A stretch of DNA of 64,000 bases from JBBPYC01 sp038200275 (GTDB lineage: Bacteria; Pseudomonadota; Gammaproteobacteria; Burkholderiales; Burkholderiaceae_C), in assembly GCA_038200275.1 (NCBI GenBank), contig JBBPYC010000012.1, positions 12,109 through 76,108 of the forward strand. The letters are read 5' to 3'. The notes beneath the pieces were generated by a model. It saw nothing but the letters and a program-made list of their open reading frames with translations, searched no databases and was not told where the DNA came from. Numbering within the stretch: the stretch's first letter is position 1; every line of letters starts with the position of its first letter. Below are positions 8,942-18,119 of this stretch, piece by piece. The translations under genes were made by a program, and so were the position numbers.

Positions 8942-10312
8942 ATGACGCACAGTGAACTAAGCAGCACGTTCCTGACCGAACCGAGCCGGCAGACGCCGGT
9001 GTTCGGCGAGTTCGACGTGGTCGTGCTCGGTGGCGGTCCGGCGGGCATCGCCGCGGCGACATCGGCGGGGCGTGGTGGTCAACGCACGCTGCTGATCGAG
9101 CGCTACGGCTTCCTTGGCGGCATGGGCACGGCAGCAGGCGTCACCAACTTCTGCGGGCTGCATGCGAATGTGCACGGCGAGATCCGGCAAGTGGTGCATG
9201 GCATCGCCGACGATTTGCTGGATCGCATGCGTGCGCTTAATGGGTTGAACGAGCCGCATGAAGTGTTCGGCGGCAAGACTGCCGCGCAGGCTTACGACAA
9301 CGCCGCATTCAAGATCGCTGCCGATGAACTGGTGCTGGCCAGCGGTGCACAACTGCTGTTTCACGCGCAGGCAGTCGGCGTCGTGATGCGATCAGTCAAC
9401 CAGGTCGACGCGCTGTTGATCGAGACCCGATCGGGCCGCCAGGCCGTGCGTGCGCGCAGCTTCATCGATTGTTCGGGCGACGGCGACCTGGCGATGCACG
9501 CAGGCGTGCCGTTCGAGAAAGCGACCAGCGGACACGACATGATGATGTACCCGTCGACCATGTTCCGCGTGAACAATGTCGATGCCGAACGTGTTGGCAA
9601 GGACTACCGGGTGTTCGATCGGCTGATGCAGGAGGCAATTGCCAGCGGCCGCCAGTTCGCGCGCAAATCACCGATCATTCGCCCGCAAAAAAATCCCGGC
9701 GAATGGCGCGCCAATGTGACGCAGCTCGCCAACCCCGACGGCAGCCCGGTCGACGGCACCGACGCCGTGCAGTTGAGCCGTGCCGAGGTCGAGGGCCGCC
9801 GCCAGATCGTCGATTTCTTTCAGTTCCTGCGCGATTCAGTGCCCGGCTTTGATCGTTCCTACATCCTCGAGATTGCGCCGCAGGTGGGCTTGCGCGAAAC
9901 CCGCCGCATCGTCGGCGATTACCAGCTCACCGAGTCCGACGTGCTCGACTGCGCGAGTTTCAACGACACCATTGGCGTGAACGGCTGGATGATCGAAGAA
10001 CACGTGGCGGGCGACATCCGTCTCAAGTGGCAGGACATTCCGGACTCGCGCGGCTTCAACCATCTGCCCTACCGCATGCTGCTGCCGAAGCGCATCGACA
10101 ACCTGCTGGTGGCCGGCCGCTGCGGCTCGATGACGCACATGGGCCAGTCGGCTGCAAGGGTGTCGGGCGGCTGCTTCGTGATGGGACAGGCGGCGGGGTC
10201 GGCGGCGGCGCTGGCGGCCATAGCCGGCATCACGCCGCGCGATGTCGATGCGGGGCAGTTGCAGATGCTGCTCGAAGCCGACGGGGCTTACCTGGGGCGC
10301 GACATCGCGTAG
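8942..10312 (+). CDS. FAD-dependent oxidoreductase (FAD_oxidored family)
   Basis: A 456-residue flavoprotein with no signal peptide. The Rossmann motif VVVLGGGPAGIAAATSAGRGG lies near residues 27-47 and is followed by LIERYGFLGGMGT, typical of the FAD_oxidored/xanthan-lyase-like group. A second FAD contact is near RCGSMTHMGQSAARVSGG and the C-terminal GQAAGSAAALA. Substrate specificity cannot be read from sequence. It probably starts at ATG 8942 after repeat copy B, and it converges on the ferredoxin gene with an 18-bp gap. Members of this family often sit in carboxylate or sugar catabolic loci. Confidence 0.85.
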   Translation: MTHSELSSTFLTEPSRQTPVFGEFDVVVLGGGPAGIAAATSAGRGGQRTLLIERYGFLGGMGTAAGVTNFCGLHANVHGEIRQVVHGIADDLLDRMRALNGLNEPHEVFGGKTAAQAYDNAAFKIAADELVLASGAQLLFHAQAVGVVMRSVNQVDALLIETRSGRQAVRARSFIDCSGDGDLAMHAGVPFEKATSGHDMMMYPSTMFRVNNVDAERVGKDYRVFDRLMQEAIASGRQFARKSPIIRPQKNPGEWRANVTQLANPDGSPVDGTDAVQLSRAEVEGRRQIVDFFQFLRDSVPGFDRSYILEIAPQVGLRETRRIVGDYQLTESDVLDCASFNDTIGVNGWMIEEHVAGDIRLKWQDIPDSRGFNHLPYRMLLPKRIDNLLVAGRCGSMTHMGQSAARVSGGCFVMGQAAGSAAALAAIAGITPRDVDAGQLQMLLEADGAYLGRDIA

Positions 10313-10330
10313 CCGCGCGCAGTACGGTGG

Positions 10331-10597
10331 TCAGGCTTTGCCGCTTGCCGCCTCGGCCTGCAGCCGCCGATATTTCTGCCAAAGCGTCTCGTTGCTTTCA
10401 ACGTGCTGCGGGTTGATCGGGATGCAGTCGACCGGGCAAAGCTGCACGCACTGCGGCTCATCGAAGTGGCCGACGCATTCGGTGCACTTACGCGCGTCGA
10501 TCTCGTAGATCTCATCGCCGGGTGAGATCGCATCGTTCGGGCACTCAGGCTCGCAGACGTCGCAGTTGATGCATTCGTCGGTGATCATCAGTGCCAT
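10331..10597 (-). CDS. 2[4Fe-4S] ferredoxin, YfhL/Alvin type
   Basis: An 88-residue ferredoxin. The first cluster motif is CINCDVCEPECP (Cys9, 12, 15, 19). The second is CTECVGHFDEPQCVQLCP, in which eight residues separate the second and third cysteines; this insertion marks the Allochromatium-type low-potential ferredoxins. A C-terminal helix (TLWQKYRRLQAEA) follows. The start is the ATG at 10597, which gives the usual MALMITDEC beginning. In many proteobacteria this gene is next to coaD; here it lies alone between an oxidoreductase and an acyl-CoA ligase, so its redox partner is unknown. Confidence 0.94.
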   Translation of the reverse strand: MALMITDECINCDVCEPECPNDAISPGDEIYEIDARKCTECVGHFDEPQCVQLCPVDCIPINPQHVESNETLWQKYRRLQAEAASGKA

Positions 10598-10802
10598 GAC
10601 GAATCCCTTTTGGCCACGGCCTGGCCTGCTGCTGGAACGCAGCGCGATCGGGTGAACGGCATGGACCTGTGCATGCATGCAATTATCGACATTGGCCAAA
10701 GCGGCCCACCAACCGAAGGGTATTGCCGATTGCGAAGCGCGGTCGATGCCGCTAGTTTCGCCCGGTCAACCCCAGCGGTCGGCGCTTTCAAGGAGACACG
10801 TC

Positions 10803-12425
10803 ATGCGCGACTATAACGAAGCATTCCGGGATTTCTCGATCGGAGCACTTGAGCGACAGGTGCTCGCCGGCAGCCTTGCCGACGGCCTGAACGCGTACCA
10901 CGAGTGCTGTGGCCGCTGGGCCCATGACCCACAGCGCATCGCGCTCGAATGGATTGGCAAGGACTTCACGGTCCAGACCGTCACCTACGCCGAACTCGCA
11001 CGCCAGTCCGCGCAATTCGCGCATCTGCTAACCAATCGCGGCATTGGGCACGACGACGTGGTGGCTGGCCTGCTGCCGCGCATCCCCGAGTTGTTCGCCG
11101 TTGTGCTTGGCGCATGGCGGGTCGGTGCGATCTATCAGCCGCTGTTCACCGCGTTCGGCCCGAAGGCGATCGAGTTGCGCATCGCCACCGACGGAGGCAG
11201 CGGTGCGTGTCTGGTGGTTTGCGATTCGGCCAACCGCGCCAAGCTGATCGGTGTGCCGAACTGCCCGCCAGTGCTTGAAGTCGATCGCTCGTCTGAGGAC
11301 GCAAGCGCGCTTGCCAAGGAACTTGAAGGCCTGCCAGTCACGTTCGAGCCCGTCACAAGAGTCGGCACCGATGGCTTCGTGATGCTGTTTACCTCCGGCA
11401 CCACTGGCCGGCCCAAAGGCGTCCTGTATCCGCTGTCGATGCTGTTGACCTTCGCCGAATACATGATCGACGGCATTGATCTGCGGCCCAGCGACCGGTA
11501 CTGGAACGTAGCCGATCCCGGCTGGGCCTACGGCATGGCGTACGCCGTGGTGGGGCCGCTGTTGCTTGGCCAGACCACGCGGATGTGGGAGGCGGCGTTT
11601 GCGGTCGAAGGGGCGCTGCGCATCGTGCAGGAACAACGCATCACCAACATCGCGGCCGCGCCGACTGTCTACCGATTGATGATGGCGGCTGGTGACGCCG
11701 CGATGACACCGATTGCCGACCGGATTCGGGTCGCAAGCAGCGCAGGCGAGCCGCTGAACCCGGAGCTGGTGCGCTGGGCCGAGCGCGCGCTGCGATGCCC
11801 GCTGCGCGACCACTACGGCCAGACCGAGATGGCCATGCTGGTCAACAACCACCACGCGCTGGCACACCCGATCAAGCCGGGCTCTGCAGGCTTGCCCGCG
11901 CCAGGCTTTCATCTGGAGGTCCTGGACGACAACTTGCAGCCGGTGGCGCCCGGTACGCCGGGCATTCTTGCGGTAGACCGCACGCGGTCGCCGATGTTCA
12001 TGTTCAAAGGCTACTGGAACAACGAGACGCCAAGTTTTCGGGGACCTTGGTATCTGACCGGCGACAGCATGACGCGCGACGCAGACGGCTTCTACTTCTT
12101 CGTCGGCCGCAGCGACGACGTGATCACCTCGTCCGCCTACCGGATCGGGCCGTTCGATGTGGAAAGCGCGATCATGGAGCTGCCTGCCGTCGCTGAAGTG
12201 ACCGTAGTCGGCAAGCCCGACCCGGACCGCACCGAGATCGTCAAAGCATTCGTCGTACTGCGCATCGGCGAGCAAGCGTCACCGGCATTGACCGAAGCGA
12301 TCCAGCAGCACGTGCGCATGCGTGTCGGCGCTCACGCCTACCCGCGTGAGGTCGACTATCTCGACGAGTTGCCGAAGACGCCGAGTGGCAAAGTGCAGCG
12401 CTTCTTGCTGCGGCAGCGCGGCTGA
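10803..12425 (+). CDS. Acyl-CoA synthetase (AMP-forming, acetyl-CoA-ligase-like)
   Basis: A 540-residue ANL-superfamily ligase that would activate a carboxylic acid to its CoA thioester through an acyl-adenylate. Visible motifs are the phosphate loop MLFTSGTTGRPKGVLYP, the adenine-contact motif DHYGQTEM, the hinge region YLTGDSMTRDADGF followed by FVGRSDDVITSSAYRIGP, and the C-terminal catalytic-lysine motif PKTPSGKVQRF. The ATG at 10803 follows AAGGAGAC at good spacing. It is divergent from the ferredoxin and convergent with the thiolase. Its setting suggests it feeds substrates into the neighbouring beta-oxidation-type genes. Confidence 0.9.
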   Translation: MRDYNEAFRDFSIGALERQVLAGSLADGLNAYHECCGRWAHDPQRIALEWIGKDFTVQTVTYAELARQSAQFAHLLTNRGIGHDDVVAGLLPRIPELFAVVLGAWRVGAIYQPLFTAFGPKAIELRIATDGGSGACLVVCDSANRAKLIGVPNCPPVLEVDRSSEDASALAKELEGLPVTFEPVTRVGTDGFVMLFTSGTTGRPKGVLYPLSMLLTFAEYMIDGIDLRPSDRYWNVADPGWAYGMAYAVVGPLLLGQTTRMWEAAFAVEGALRIVQEQRITNIAAAPTVYRLMMAAGDAAMTPIADRIRVASSAGEPLNPELVRWAERALRCPLRDHYGQTEMAMLVNNHHALAHPIKPGSAGLPAPGFHLEVLDDNLQPVAPGTPGILAVDRTRSPMFMFKGYWNNETPSFRGPWYLTGDSMTRDADGFYFFVGRSDDVITSSAYRIGPFDVESAIMELPAVAEVTVVGKPDPDRTEIVKAFVVLRIGEQASPALTEAIQQHVRMRVGAHAYPREVDYLDELPKTPSGKVQRFLLRQRG

Positions 12426-12456
12426 AGAACTGCAGGAACGGCTGTCCGATCGATAC

Positions 12457-12480
12457 CGCTCAAAGCCGCTCAAAGCCGCT
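12457..12480. repeat. 10-bp tandem repeat over the thiolase stop codon
   Basis: CGCTCAAAGC occurs twice in tandem (12457-12466, 12467-12476), followed by a partial third CGCT. The thiolase stop (TGA on the minus strand, 12470-12472) lies inside it. It fills the short gap between two convergent genes. Confidence 0.6.
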
Positions 12481-13648
12481 CCACGAGCGTCACATTCGCC
12501 ATGCCGCCACCCTCGCACATCGTCTGCAGGCCATAGCGTTTCTGCCGCCGGCCGAGCTCGTTGATGAGCGTCGTCATGAGCTTGGTGCCTGATGCGCCGA
12601 GCGGGTGGCCAAGCGCGATGGCGCCGCCGTTCACGTTCAACCGCCCAGGGTCGGCGCCGATCGCCTGCAGCCACGCGAGCGGCACCGAGGCGAATGCTTC
12701 GTTCACTTCGAACAGATCGATGTCGCTGGCCTTCATGCCGGCTTTTTGCAGCGCGCGTTCGGTCGCGGGAATCGGCGCTTCGAGCATGATGACCGGGTCG
12801 TGGCCGATCAGCGTCATCTGATGGATGCGGGCCAGCGGCTCGAGCCCGAGCGTCTTCAAGCCCCGCTCGTTGACGACCAGCACACCACTGGCGCCGTCGC
12901 AGATCTGGCTCGCGTTCGCGGCCGTGATCACGCCGCCTTCCTGCAACAGCTTAACGCTGGCGATGCCGTCGAGCGTGGCATTGGCGCGAATGCCTTCGTC
13001 GACGGTGTGCATCTCGTCGGTGTCCGTGCCGTGCTCGTCGCGCACCGCGATCGGCACGATCTCATCCCTGAAATACCCGGCCTCAGTCGCCGCAGCGGCA
13101 CGCTGATGGCTTTGCAGCGCATAGCGGTCGAGCGCGTCCTTGGCCAGGCCGTACTTGGCGGCGATCATCTCCGCGCCGGTGAACTGGCTGAACGGCGCGT
13201 TGCCATAGCGCTGGTTGATTGCCGGGCTTTGGTAGTGGCCCAAGCCGGCCTTCTGCGCCAGGGTGCCCGGGCTCATCATCGGCACCCGGGTCATCGATTC
13301 GACACCGGCTGCGATCACGACATCCATCGTGCCCGACAGCACCGCTTGCGCCGCGAAATGCAGCGCCTGCTGCGACGACCCGCACTGCCGGTCGATCGAC
13401 GTGCCAGGCACCGAATCCGGCAGCTTCGACGCGAGCACTGCGTTGCGGCCGATGTTGAACGACTGCTCACCGACCTGGCCCACGCAGCCCATGATCACGT
13501 CTTCGACCAGCGCCGGGTCCATGGCTGCGCGCTCGATCAACGCGTTTAACACCTGGGCGGCGAGCTCAGTCGGGTGCCAACCCGCGAGCTTGCCTCCGCG
13601 GCGGCCGCCTGCGGTGCGCGCGGTGGCAACGATATAGGCTGCTTGCAT
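12470..13648 (-). CDS. Thiolase (acetyl-CoA C-acyltransferase)
   Basis: A 392-residue thiolase that cleaves 3-ketoacyl-CoA with CoA, or condenses acyl-CoAs. The nucleophile Cys89 is in SIDRQCGSSQQA. His348 lies in GGAIALGHPLGASG, and Cys378 in MCEGGGMAN near the C-terminus, so the full catalytic set is present. The length and the N-terminus QAAYIVATARTAGGRRGG fit the degradative FadA-like group. Downstream lies an acyl-CoA ligase on the opposite strand; upstream on the same strand are an acyl-CoA dehydrogenase and an SDR, consistent with one operon for a beta-oxidation-like route. Confidence 0.93.
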   Translation of the reverse strand: MQAAYIVATARTAGGRRGGKLAGWHPTELAAQVLNALIERAAMDPALVEDVIMGCVGQVGEQSFNIGRNAVLASKLPDSVPGTSIDRQCGSSQQALHFAAQAVLSGTMDVVIAAGVESMTRVPMMSPGTLAQKAGLGHYQSPAINQRYGNAPFSQFTGAEMIAAKYGLAKDALDRYALQSHQRAAAATEAGYFRDEIVPIAVRDEHGTDTDEMHTVDEGIRANATLDGIASVKLLQEGGVITAANASQICDGASGVLVVNERGLKTLGLEPLARIHQMTLIGHDPVIMLEAPIPATERALQKAGMKASDIDLFEVNEAFASVPLAWLQAIGADPGRLNVNGGAIALGHPLGASGTKLMTTLINELGRRQKRYGLQTMCEGGGMANVTLVERL

Positions 13649-13694
13649 CCGGGTCTCCTGTTTGCTTGTTTGTTGAATGGTTGCGACCGGCCAG

Positions 13695-14843
13695 TCAAAG
13701 CGACCGCGAGATCACTTCCTTCATGATCTCGCTGGTGCCGCCGTAGATGCGCTGCACGCGTGCATCCACATACATACGCGCGATTGGGTATTCCATCATG
13801 TAGCCGTAGCCTCCGAACAGCTGGACGCATTCGTCGACCACCCTGCCCTGTGTTTCAGAGCCCCAGAGCTTGGCCATCGATGCGGTGGCGGTATCGAGTC
13901 GGCCCGCGACCAAGTCTTCCACGCAGCGATCGATGAACGCACGGCCCACCTTGATCTGAGTCGCGATCTCGGCCAGCTTGAACTTCGTGTTCTGCTGATC
14001 GGCCAGCGGCTTGCCGAACGCCTTGCGCTCGCGAACGTAAGCCAGCGTCGCCGCATACGCACCTTCCATCGTCGCCAGCGCGGACACGCCAATGATGAGC
14101 CGCTCGTAGGGCAAGTCCGACATCAGCTGAAAGAAGCCCTGGCCTTCTGCGCCACCGAGCAGCCGGTCCGCGCTGAGCTGCACGTCGTCGAAGAACAGCT
14201 CCGACGTGTCCTGGGCGTGCATACCGACCTTGTCGAGCACGCGGCCCACGCTAAAACCTTGGCAGGCTTCGGTCTCGACGATGAAGATCGACGTGCCCCG
14301 CGCACCTTGCGCTGGATCGGTCTTGGCCACCACCAGCACCAGGCCCGCCAGGTAGCCGTTCGTGATGAACGTCTTGGCACCGTTCAGCACATAGTTGTCG
14401 CCGTGCTTCTCAGCGCGTGCGCGGATGCCTTGCAGATCGGATCCGGCAGCCGGCTCGGTCATCGCGATCGCGCCGACCAGCTCACCCCGGCTCATGCGCG
14501 GCAGGTAGTACGCCTTCTGCGCATCGGTGCCGTGGTTCAACAGATAGTGCGCCACGATGCTGTGCACCGACGTGTTCATGCCCGACAGCCCACGCCGTGC
14601 CATCTCCTCGTAGAACACCGCCTCGTGCCGGAAATCGCCACCGCCGCCACCGTACGGCTCCGGGATGTCCGCACACAGCAGGCCCAGCGAACCGGCACGA
14701 CGCCAGATCTCGTGTCCGACATGCCCCTGCTCGCGCGCTGCTGCGTCCTGCGGCGCCATCTCATCCTCGATGAAACGCACCACGGTGTCGCGGTATTGAT
14801 CGAGATCGGGCTCGGTCCAAGAGCGGGTGAAGTCGAGTGGCAT
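13695..14843 (-). CDS. Acyl-CoA dehydrogenase (long-chain/isovaleryl-like active site)
   Basis: A 382-residue flavoenzyme that introduces an alpha,beta double bond in an acyl-CoA. The family signatures are GAIAMTEPAAGSDLQGI (FAD and substrate loop) and FGGYGYMMEYPIARMY near the C-terminus. The C-terminal segment is YGGTSEI, not YEGTSEI, so the common catalytic Glu position is Gly. A Glu is present in DLPYERLII, the helix-G position used by long-chain and isovaleryl dehydrogenases. The start at 14843 (MPLDFTRSWTE) is preferred over an upstream in-frame codon. It lies between the SDR and thiolase genes. Confidence 0.92.
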   Translation of the reverse strand: MPLDFTRSWTEPDLDQYRDTVVRFIEDEMAPQDAAAREQGHVGHEIWRRAGSLGLLCADIPEPYGGGGGDFRHEAVFYEEMARRGLSGMNTSVHSIVAHYLLNHGTDAQKAYYLPRMSRGELVGAIAMTEPAAGSDLQGIRARAEKHGDNYVLNGAKTFITNGYLAGLVLVVAKTDPAQGARGTSIFIVETEACQGFSVGRVLDKVGMHAQDTSELFFDDVQLSADRLLGGAEGQGFFQLMSDLPYERLIIGVSALATMEGAYAATLAYVRERKAFGKPLADQQNTKFKLAEIATQIKVGRAFIDRCVEDLVAGRLDTATASMAKLWGSETQGRVVDECVQLFGGYGYMMEYPIARMYVDARVQRIYGGTSEIMKEVISRSL

Positions 14844-14907
14844 GGCGTGTTGCGCTGTGTTGTTTGGCGTCAACTGTGAGAAGCAAATCCTGCTTTTGAA
14901 CGCCAAC

Positions 14908-15672
14908 CTAGATTGTTACCCCGCCGTCCACCACGATCGCCTGGCCCGTCACAAATGAGCCTGCTTTCGAAGCCAGAAAGATCGCCGCGCCGGCGATCTC
15001 GTCGGGCTCGCCGATGCGCCGCAGGGGCGTGGTGGCGGTGCGTTGCTTGAGCATCTTTTCGTCTTCCCACAACGCCCGTGCGAAGTCGGTCTTGATGAGT
15101 CCCGGCGCAATGCAGTTGACGCGCACGTTGTGCGGCCCATATTCAACCGCGAGGTTGCGCGCAAGCTGGAAGTCTGCGGCCTTCGAGATGTTGTAGGCGC
15201 CGATCACAGGCGAACCGCGCAGCCCCCCGATGGAAGAGACGATCACGATGGCACCGTCTTTGCGTTCGATCATCTGCGGCGCCACGAAGCCGATCAGCCA
15301 GTGATTCGCGATTACGTTGTTCTCAAGGATCTTGCGGAACTGATCGTCTTCGATGCCGGCAAGCGGGCCGTAATATGGGTTCGACGCCGCGTTGCAGACC
15401 AGGATGTCAATGCGGCCGAACTGGCGATTCGATTCGTCGACGAGCTGCTTTAGATCGCCCTTCGACGAGATGTTGGCTGGTACAGCGATCGCGCGCCCCG
15501 TACCGTGTATGGCGTTGATCGCATCCGCCACCTCGGCGCAGGCTGCGGCCTTGCGCGAAGAGATTACAACGTGTGCGCCTTGCTCGGCCATGCGTTCGGC
15601 AATGGCGCGACCGATGCCGCGCGACGATCCGGTGATGACGGCGACTTGGCCATCGAGTGAGAACAGGGACAT
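14908..15672 (-). CDS. Short-chain dehydrogenase/reductase
   Basis: A 254-residue classical SDR. The cofactor motif TGSSRGIG is at about residues 15-22 and the structural motif NAAS near residue 90. The catalytic Ser lies in IVSSIGG and the catalytic Tyr-Lys in YNISKAA. The motif SSRKAAA after the second strand suggests NADP(H), as basic residues occupy the specificity position. ATG 15672 has AAGGA about 10 bases upstream; an ATG three codons earlier is less well spaced. As the first gene of a run with an acyl-CoA dehydrogenase and thiolase, it could serve as a hydroxyacyl-CoA dehydrogenase, but this is inference. Confidence 0.92.
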   Translation of the reverse strand: MSLFSLDGQVAVITGSSRGIGRAIAERMAEQGAHVVISSRKAAACAEVADAINAIHGTGRAIAVPANISSKGDLKQLVDESNRQFGRIDILVCNAASNPYYGPLAGIEDDQFRKILENNVIANHWLIGFVAPQMIERKDGAIVIVSSIGGLRGSPVIGAYNISKAADFQLARNLAVEYGPHNVRVNCIAPGLIKTDFARALWEDEKMLKQRTATTPLRRIGEPDEIAGAAIFLASKAGSFVTGQAIVVDGGVTI

Positions 15673-15951
15673 GGTTTGCATCCTTATACGAGAATCATGA
15701 GCAGCCGAGACGGTGAACTTCGAGGTTGCGACTGCACTGGACAAACACAGTAAGTTCCTTCACGCACGCCACGTACACCTCACTGTCGCGCAATGATGGA
15801 GCGATCGTCATCCATCGGTTTGTCTCGGTAGCGACATGCGTCTACGGGAAAGCCCCTGTATTGCTTGCCCGCAGAAAGCGCTTTACTGCGCCTTCGTCGC
15901 GCACGAACAATCAAACGATCGAGATCGGCCGACGAACAATCAGGAGACGAC

Positions 15952-17190
15952 ATGAGACGTTCTGCATTCATGGCTGGCGCTGCAGGTGCCATCCTCGCGT
16001 TGGCCGGCGCACCGCAAGCATTCGGGCAGCAGCCCAGCGGCAAGCCGATCCGCATCGGCATACCCACTGCAATTCAGCTGCAGGTCGGCCGCGACACGCA
16101 GGACGGGGCCAAGATGGCGATCGAGGACATCAATGCCAAAGGCGGGGTGCTGGGGCGCCCGCTGGAGATGGTGGTGGCCGACGAGACCGAGAACCCCGAG
16201 ACCGGCATCAGCGCGATCAAGAAATTGACCGGAGACGAAAAGGTCGACGTGCTGATCGGCGGCTACACCAGCGGCGTGACCTTGGCGCAGCTCCCGCACA
16301 TTTCCGCGGCCAAAACGATTTACTTGAACGTTGGCTCGGCGTCGCCGGCCACCAACGCGAAAGTCAAAACCGACTACGACAACTACAAGTACATCTTCCG
16401 CGTCGGCCCGATCAACGCGGCTCACCAAGCGCGTGAAATGACGGGTTTCGTGTCTGGCTTCGTCAAAGGCGAACTGGGCATCGACAAGATCGCGATCGTC
16501 GGTGAGAACGCGAAGTGGGTGCAGGACCTGGTGCCCATCCTGAAGAAGGGTGCTACGGCAGCTGGCGCCGACATCCGCGCGACCGAATTCTTCGACGCCC
16601 AGACGTCCGACTTCTCGCCGCTGTTCTCCAAGATCAAGGATTCCGGCGCTGAATATCTGATTGTGATCTTGTCGCACGCATCCAGCGACATTTTTGCAAA
16701 GCAGTGGTACACAACGCGCTTTCCGATGCCCTACGGCGGCATCGACGTGAAGAGCATGGACGGTGACTTCTGCGACCGCATCGACGGCAAATCGGTCGGC
16801 GAGATGGCCGGCAATTTCGCGGTAAATGCACCGCTTACGCCCAAGACGGTGCCATTCTTCGAAGAGTTCAAGAAGCGCACCAATCGCTCACCGGTCTACA
16901 CCGCATTCGGTGCGAACGACTCGGTCTACATCTACGCCGAAGCCGTAAAGCGCGCGGGCAGCACCGACACCGACAAGGTGATCAAGGAGCTGGAGAAAAC
17001 CAGCTACGTCGGCATCCCCGGCACGATTGAGTTCGACGAGACGCACGACGTGAAGCCCGGCAATGCAACCTTTAAGGGGCCTAATTTGCTGTTTGCACAG
17101 TGGCGCGAAGGCTGCAAGCGCGAGGTGATCTTTCCGAAGGAACGCCGAACCGCCGATTTCGCCTGGCCGGAGTGGGTGAAGAAGAAGTAA
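15952..17190 (+). CDS. Branched-chain-amino-acid-type ABC transporter, substrate-binding protein
   Basis: A 412-residue periplasmic receptor of the LivK/Peripla_BP_6 family. The N-terminus MRRSAFMAGAAGAIL followed by an AFGQ cleavage site is a signal peptide with a twin arginine. Family regions include IRIGIPTAIQLQVGRDTQDG, INAKGGVLGRPLEMVV and FFDAQTSDFSPLFSKIKD. The ATG follows AGGAGA (15942-15947). Four transporter genes follow on the same strand, making a complete five-gene importer. In catabolic loci such importers often carry aromatic or alicyclic acids or amides; the true ligand is not visible. The upstream 279 bp shared with the SDR gene hold the divergent promoters. Confidence 0.93.
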   Translation: MRRSAFMAGAAGAILALAGAPQAFGQQPSGKPIRIGIPTAIQLQVGRDTQDGAKMAIEDINAKGGVLGRPLEMVVADETENPETGISAIKKLTGDEKVDVLIGGYTSGVTLAQLPHISAAKTIYLNVGSASPATNAKVKTDYDNYKYIFRVGPINAAHQAREMTGFVSGFVKGELGIDKIAIVGENAKWVQDLVPILKKGATAAGADIRATEFFDAQTSDFSPLFSKIKDSGAEYLIVILSHASSDIFAKQWYTTRFPMPYGGIDVKSMDGDFCDRIDGKSVGEMAGNFAVNAPLTPKTVPFFEEFKKRTNRSPVYTAFGANDSVYIYAEAVKRAGSTDTDKVIKELEKTSYVGIPGTIEFDETHDVKPGNATFKGPNLLFAQWREGCKREVIFPKERRTADFAWPEWVKKK

Positions 17191-17248
17191 ACCCACGATC
17201 CACTGGGAATGAACGCGTTCAGCGCATTGCAATGGAGCGTCGACCATC

Positions 17249-18106
17249 GTGCTTGAAATTCTGATCGTCGGCGCTGTCAGCAGCGCAATCTACGCGATGC
17301 TGGCGGTTGGCTTCACGCTGATCTTTGGTGTGGCGCGGATTCTGAATCTTGCGCACGGCAGCTTCTACGCGCTCGGCGCTTACGGCGCCTATCTGTTCAC
17401 GTCGCGGTTCAACCTGCCGCTGCTGCCAGCGGCGTTGCTGGCGGTTGGGTTCGTTGCGTTGTTCGGCATCGCGGTCGAGCGCGTGCTGATCCGGCCGATG
17501 CGCAAGAAATCGCAGATTGCGGTGCTGATGATCACGCTGGCCATCGCGCTCGTGATCGAGCAAGCGCTATTCCTGACATTCGGCTCAGAGTACCGCAACG
17601 TGCCGGCGTTTGTCGACAAGATGGTCACGATCGGCGGCGTGTCGATCGGCGGTGCACGGTTGCTTGCGCTCGGCGTCGGCGTGGTGCTGATCGCAGCGCT
17701 CTGGCTGTTCATTCAGCACACGCGGCTCGGCTCGGCCATTCTTGCGATCTCGCAGGACCCGGAAGCTGCGCAGTACATGGGCATTCCGAGCGACCGTATC
17801 TTCGCGATCGTGATGGGCATCTCAGCCGCGTTCGCAGCCGCCGCTGGGGTGTTGGCCGGGCCGTTTCTTACCGTGCAGCCGACCATGTGGCTGTTGCCGA
17901 TCGTGAAGGCTTTTGCGATCGTGGTGGTGGGCGGCCTCGGATCGATTCCAGGCAGCATTCTGGCCGCGTTGATGCTTGGTTATGCAGAGACCATCGTCGC
18001 TTACATGGTCTCAAGTTCATGGACCGAGATCGTGTCGGTGCTGGCCACGTTACTGATGCTGGTTTTCCGCCCGGCCGGCATCTTCGGCCGCCGTGCCGCG
18101 TTTTAA
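17249..18106 (+). CDS. Branched-chain-type ABC transporter permease (LivH-like)
   Basis: A 285-residue inner-membrane protein with about eight hydrophobic segments. It has the LivH-type N-terminus (SAIYAMLAVGFTLIFGVARI, LNLAHGSFYALGAY). The family-conserved cytoplasmic loop reads ILAISQDPEAAQYMGI, and the C-terminal half has KAFAIVVVGGLGSIPG, the contact with the ATPases. The start is the GTG at 17249 with GGAGCG upstream. It lies 58 bp after the binding-protein gene and 13 bp before the second permease. Confidence 0.93.
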   Translation: MLEILIVGAVSSAIYAMLAVGFTLIFGVARILNLAHGSFYALGAYGAYLFTSRFNLPLLPAALLAVGFVALFGIAVERVLIRPMRKKSQIAVLMITLAIALVIEQALFLTFGSEYRNVPAFVDKMVTIGGVSIGGARLLALGVGVVLIAALWLFIQHTRLGSAILAISQDPEAAQYMGIPSDRIFAIVMGISAAFAAAAGVLAGPFLTVQPTMWLLPIVKAFAIVVVGGLGSIPGSILAALMLGYAETIVAYMVSSSWTEIVSVLATLLMLVFRPAGIFGRRAAF

Positions 18107-18119
18107 AGGAACGCCCGCT

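Noticed and set aside
12605..13549. A 314-codon plus-strand frame opposite the thiolase
   Set aside because: It is antisense to a complete thiolase with all catalytic residues and has the His/Arg/Gln-rich composition of antisense frames.
13677..14879. A 400-codon plus-strand frame opposite an acyl-CoA dehydrogenase
   Set aside because: It is antisense to a gene with clear family motifs and shows no domain of its own.
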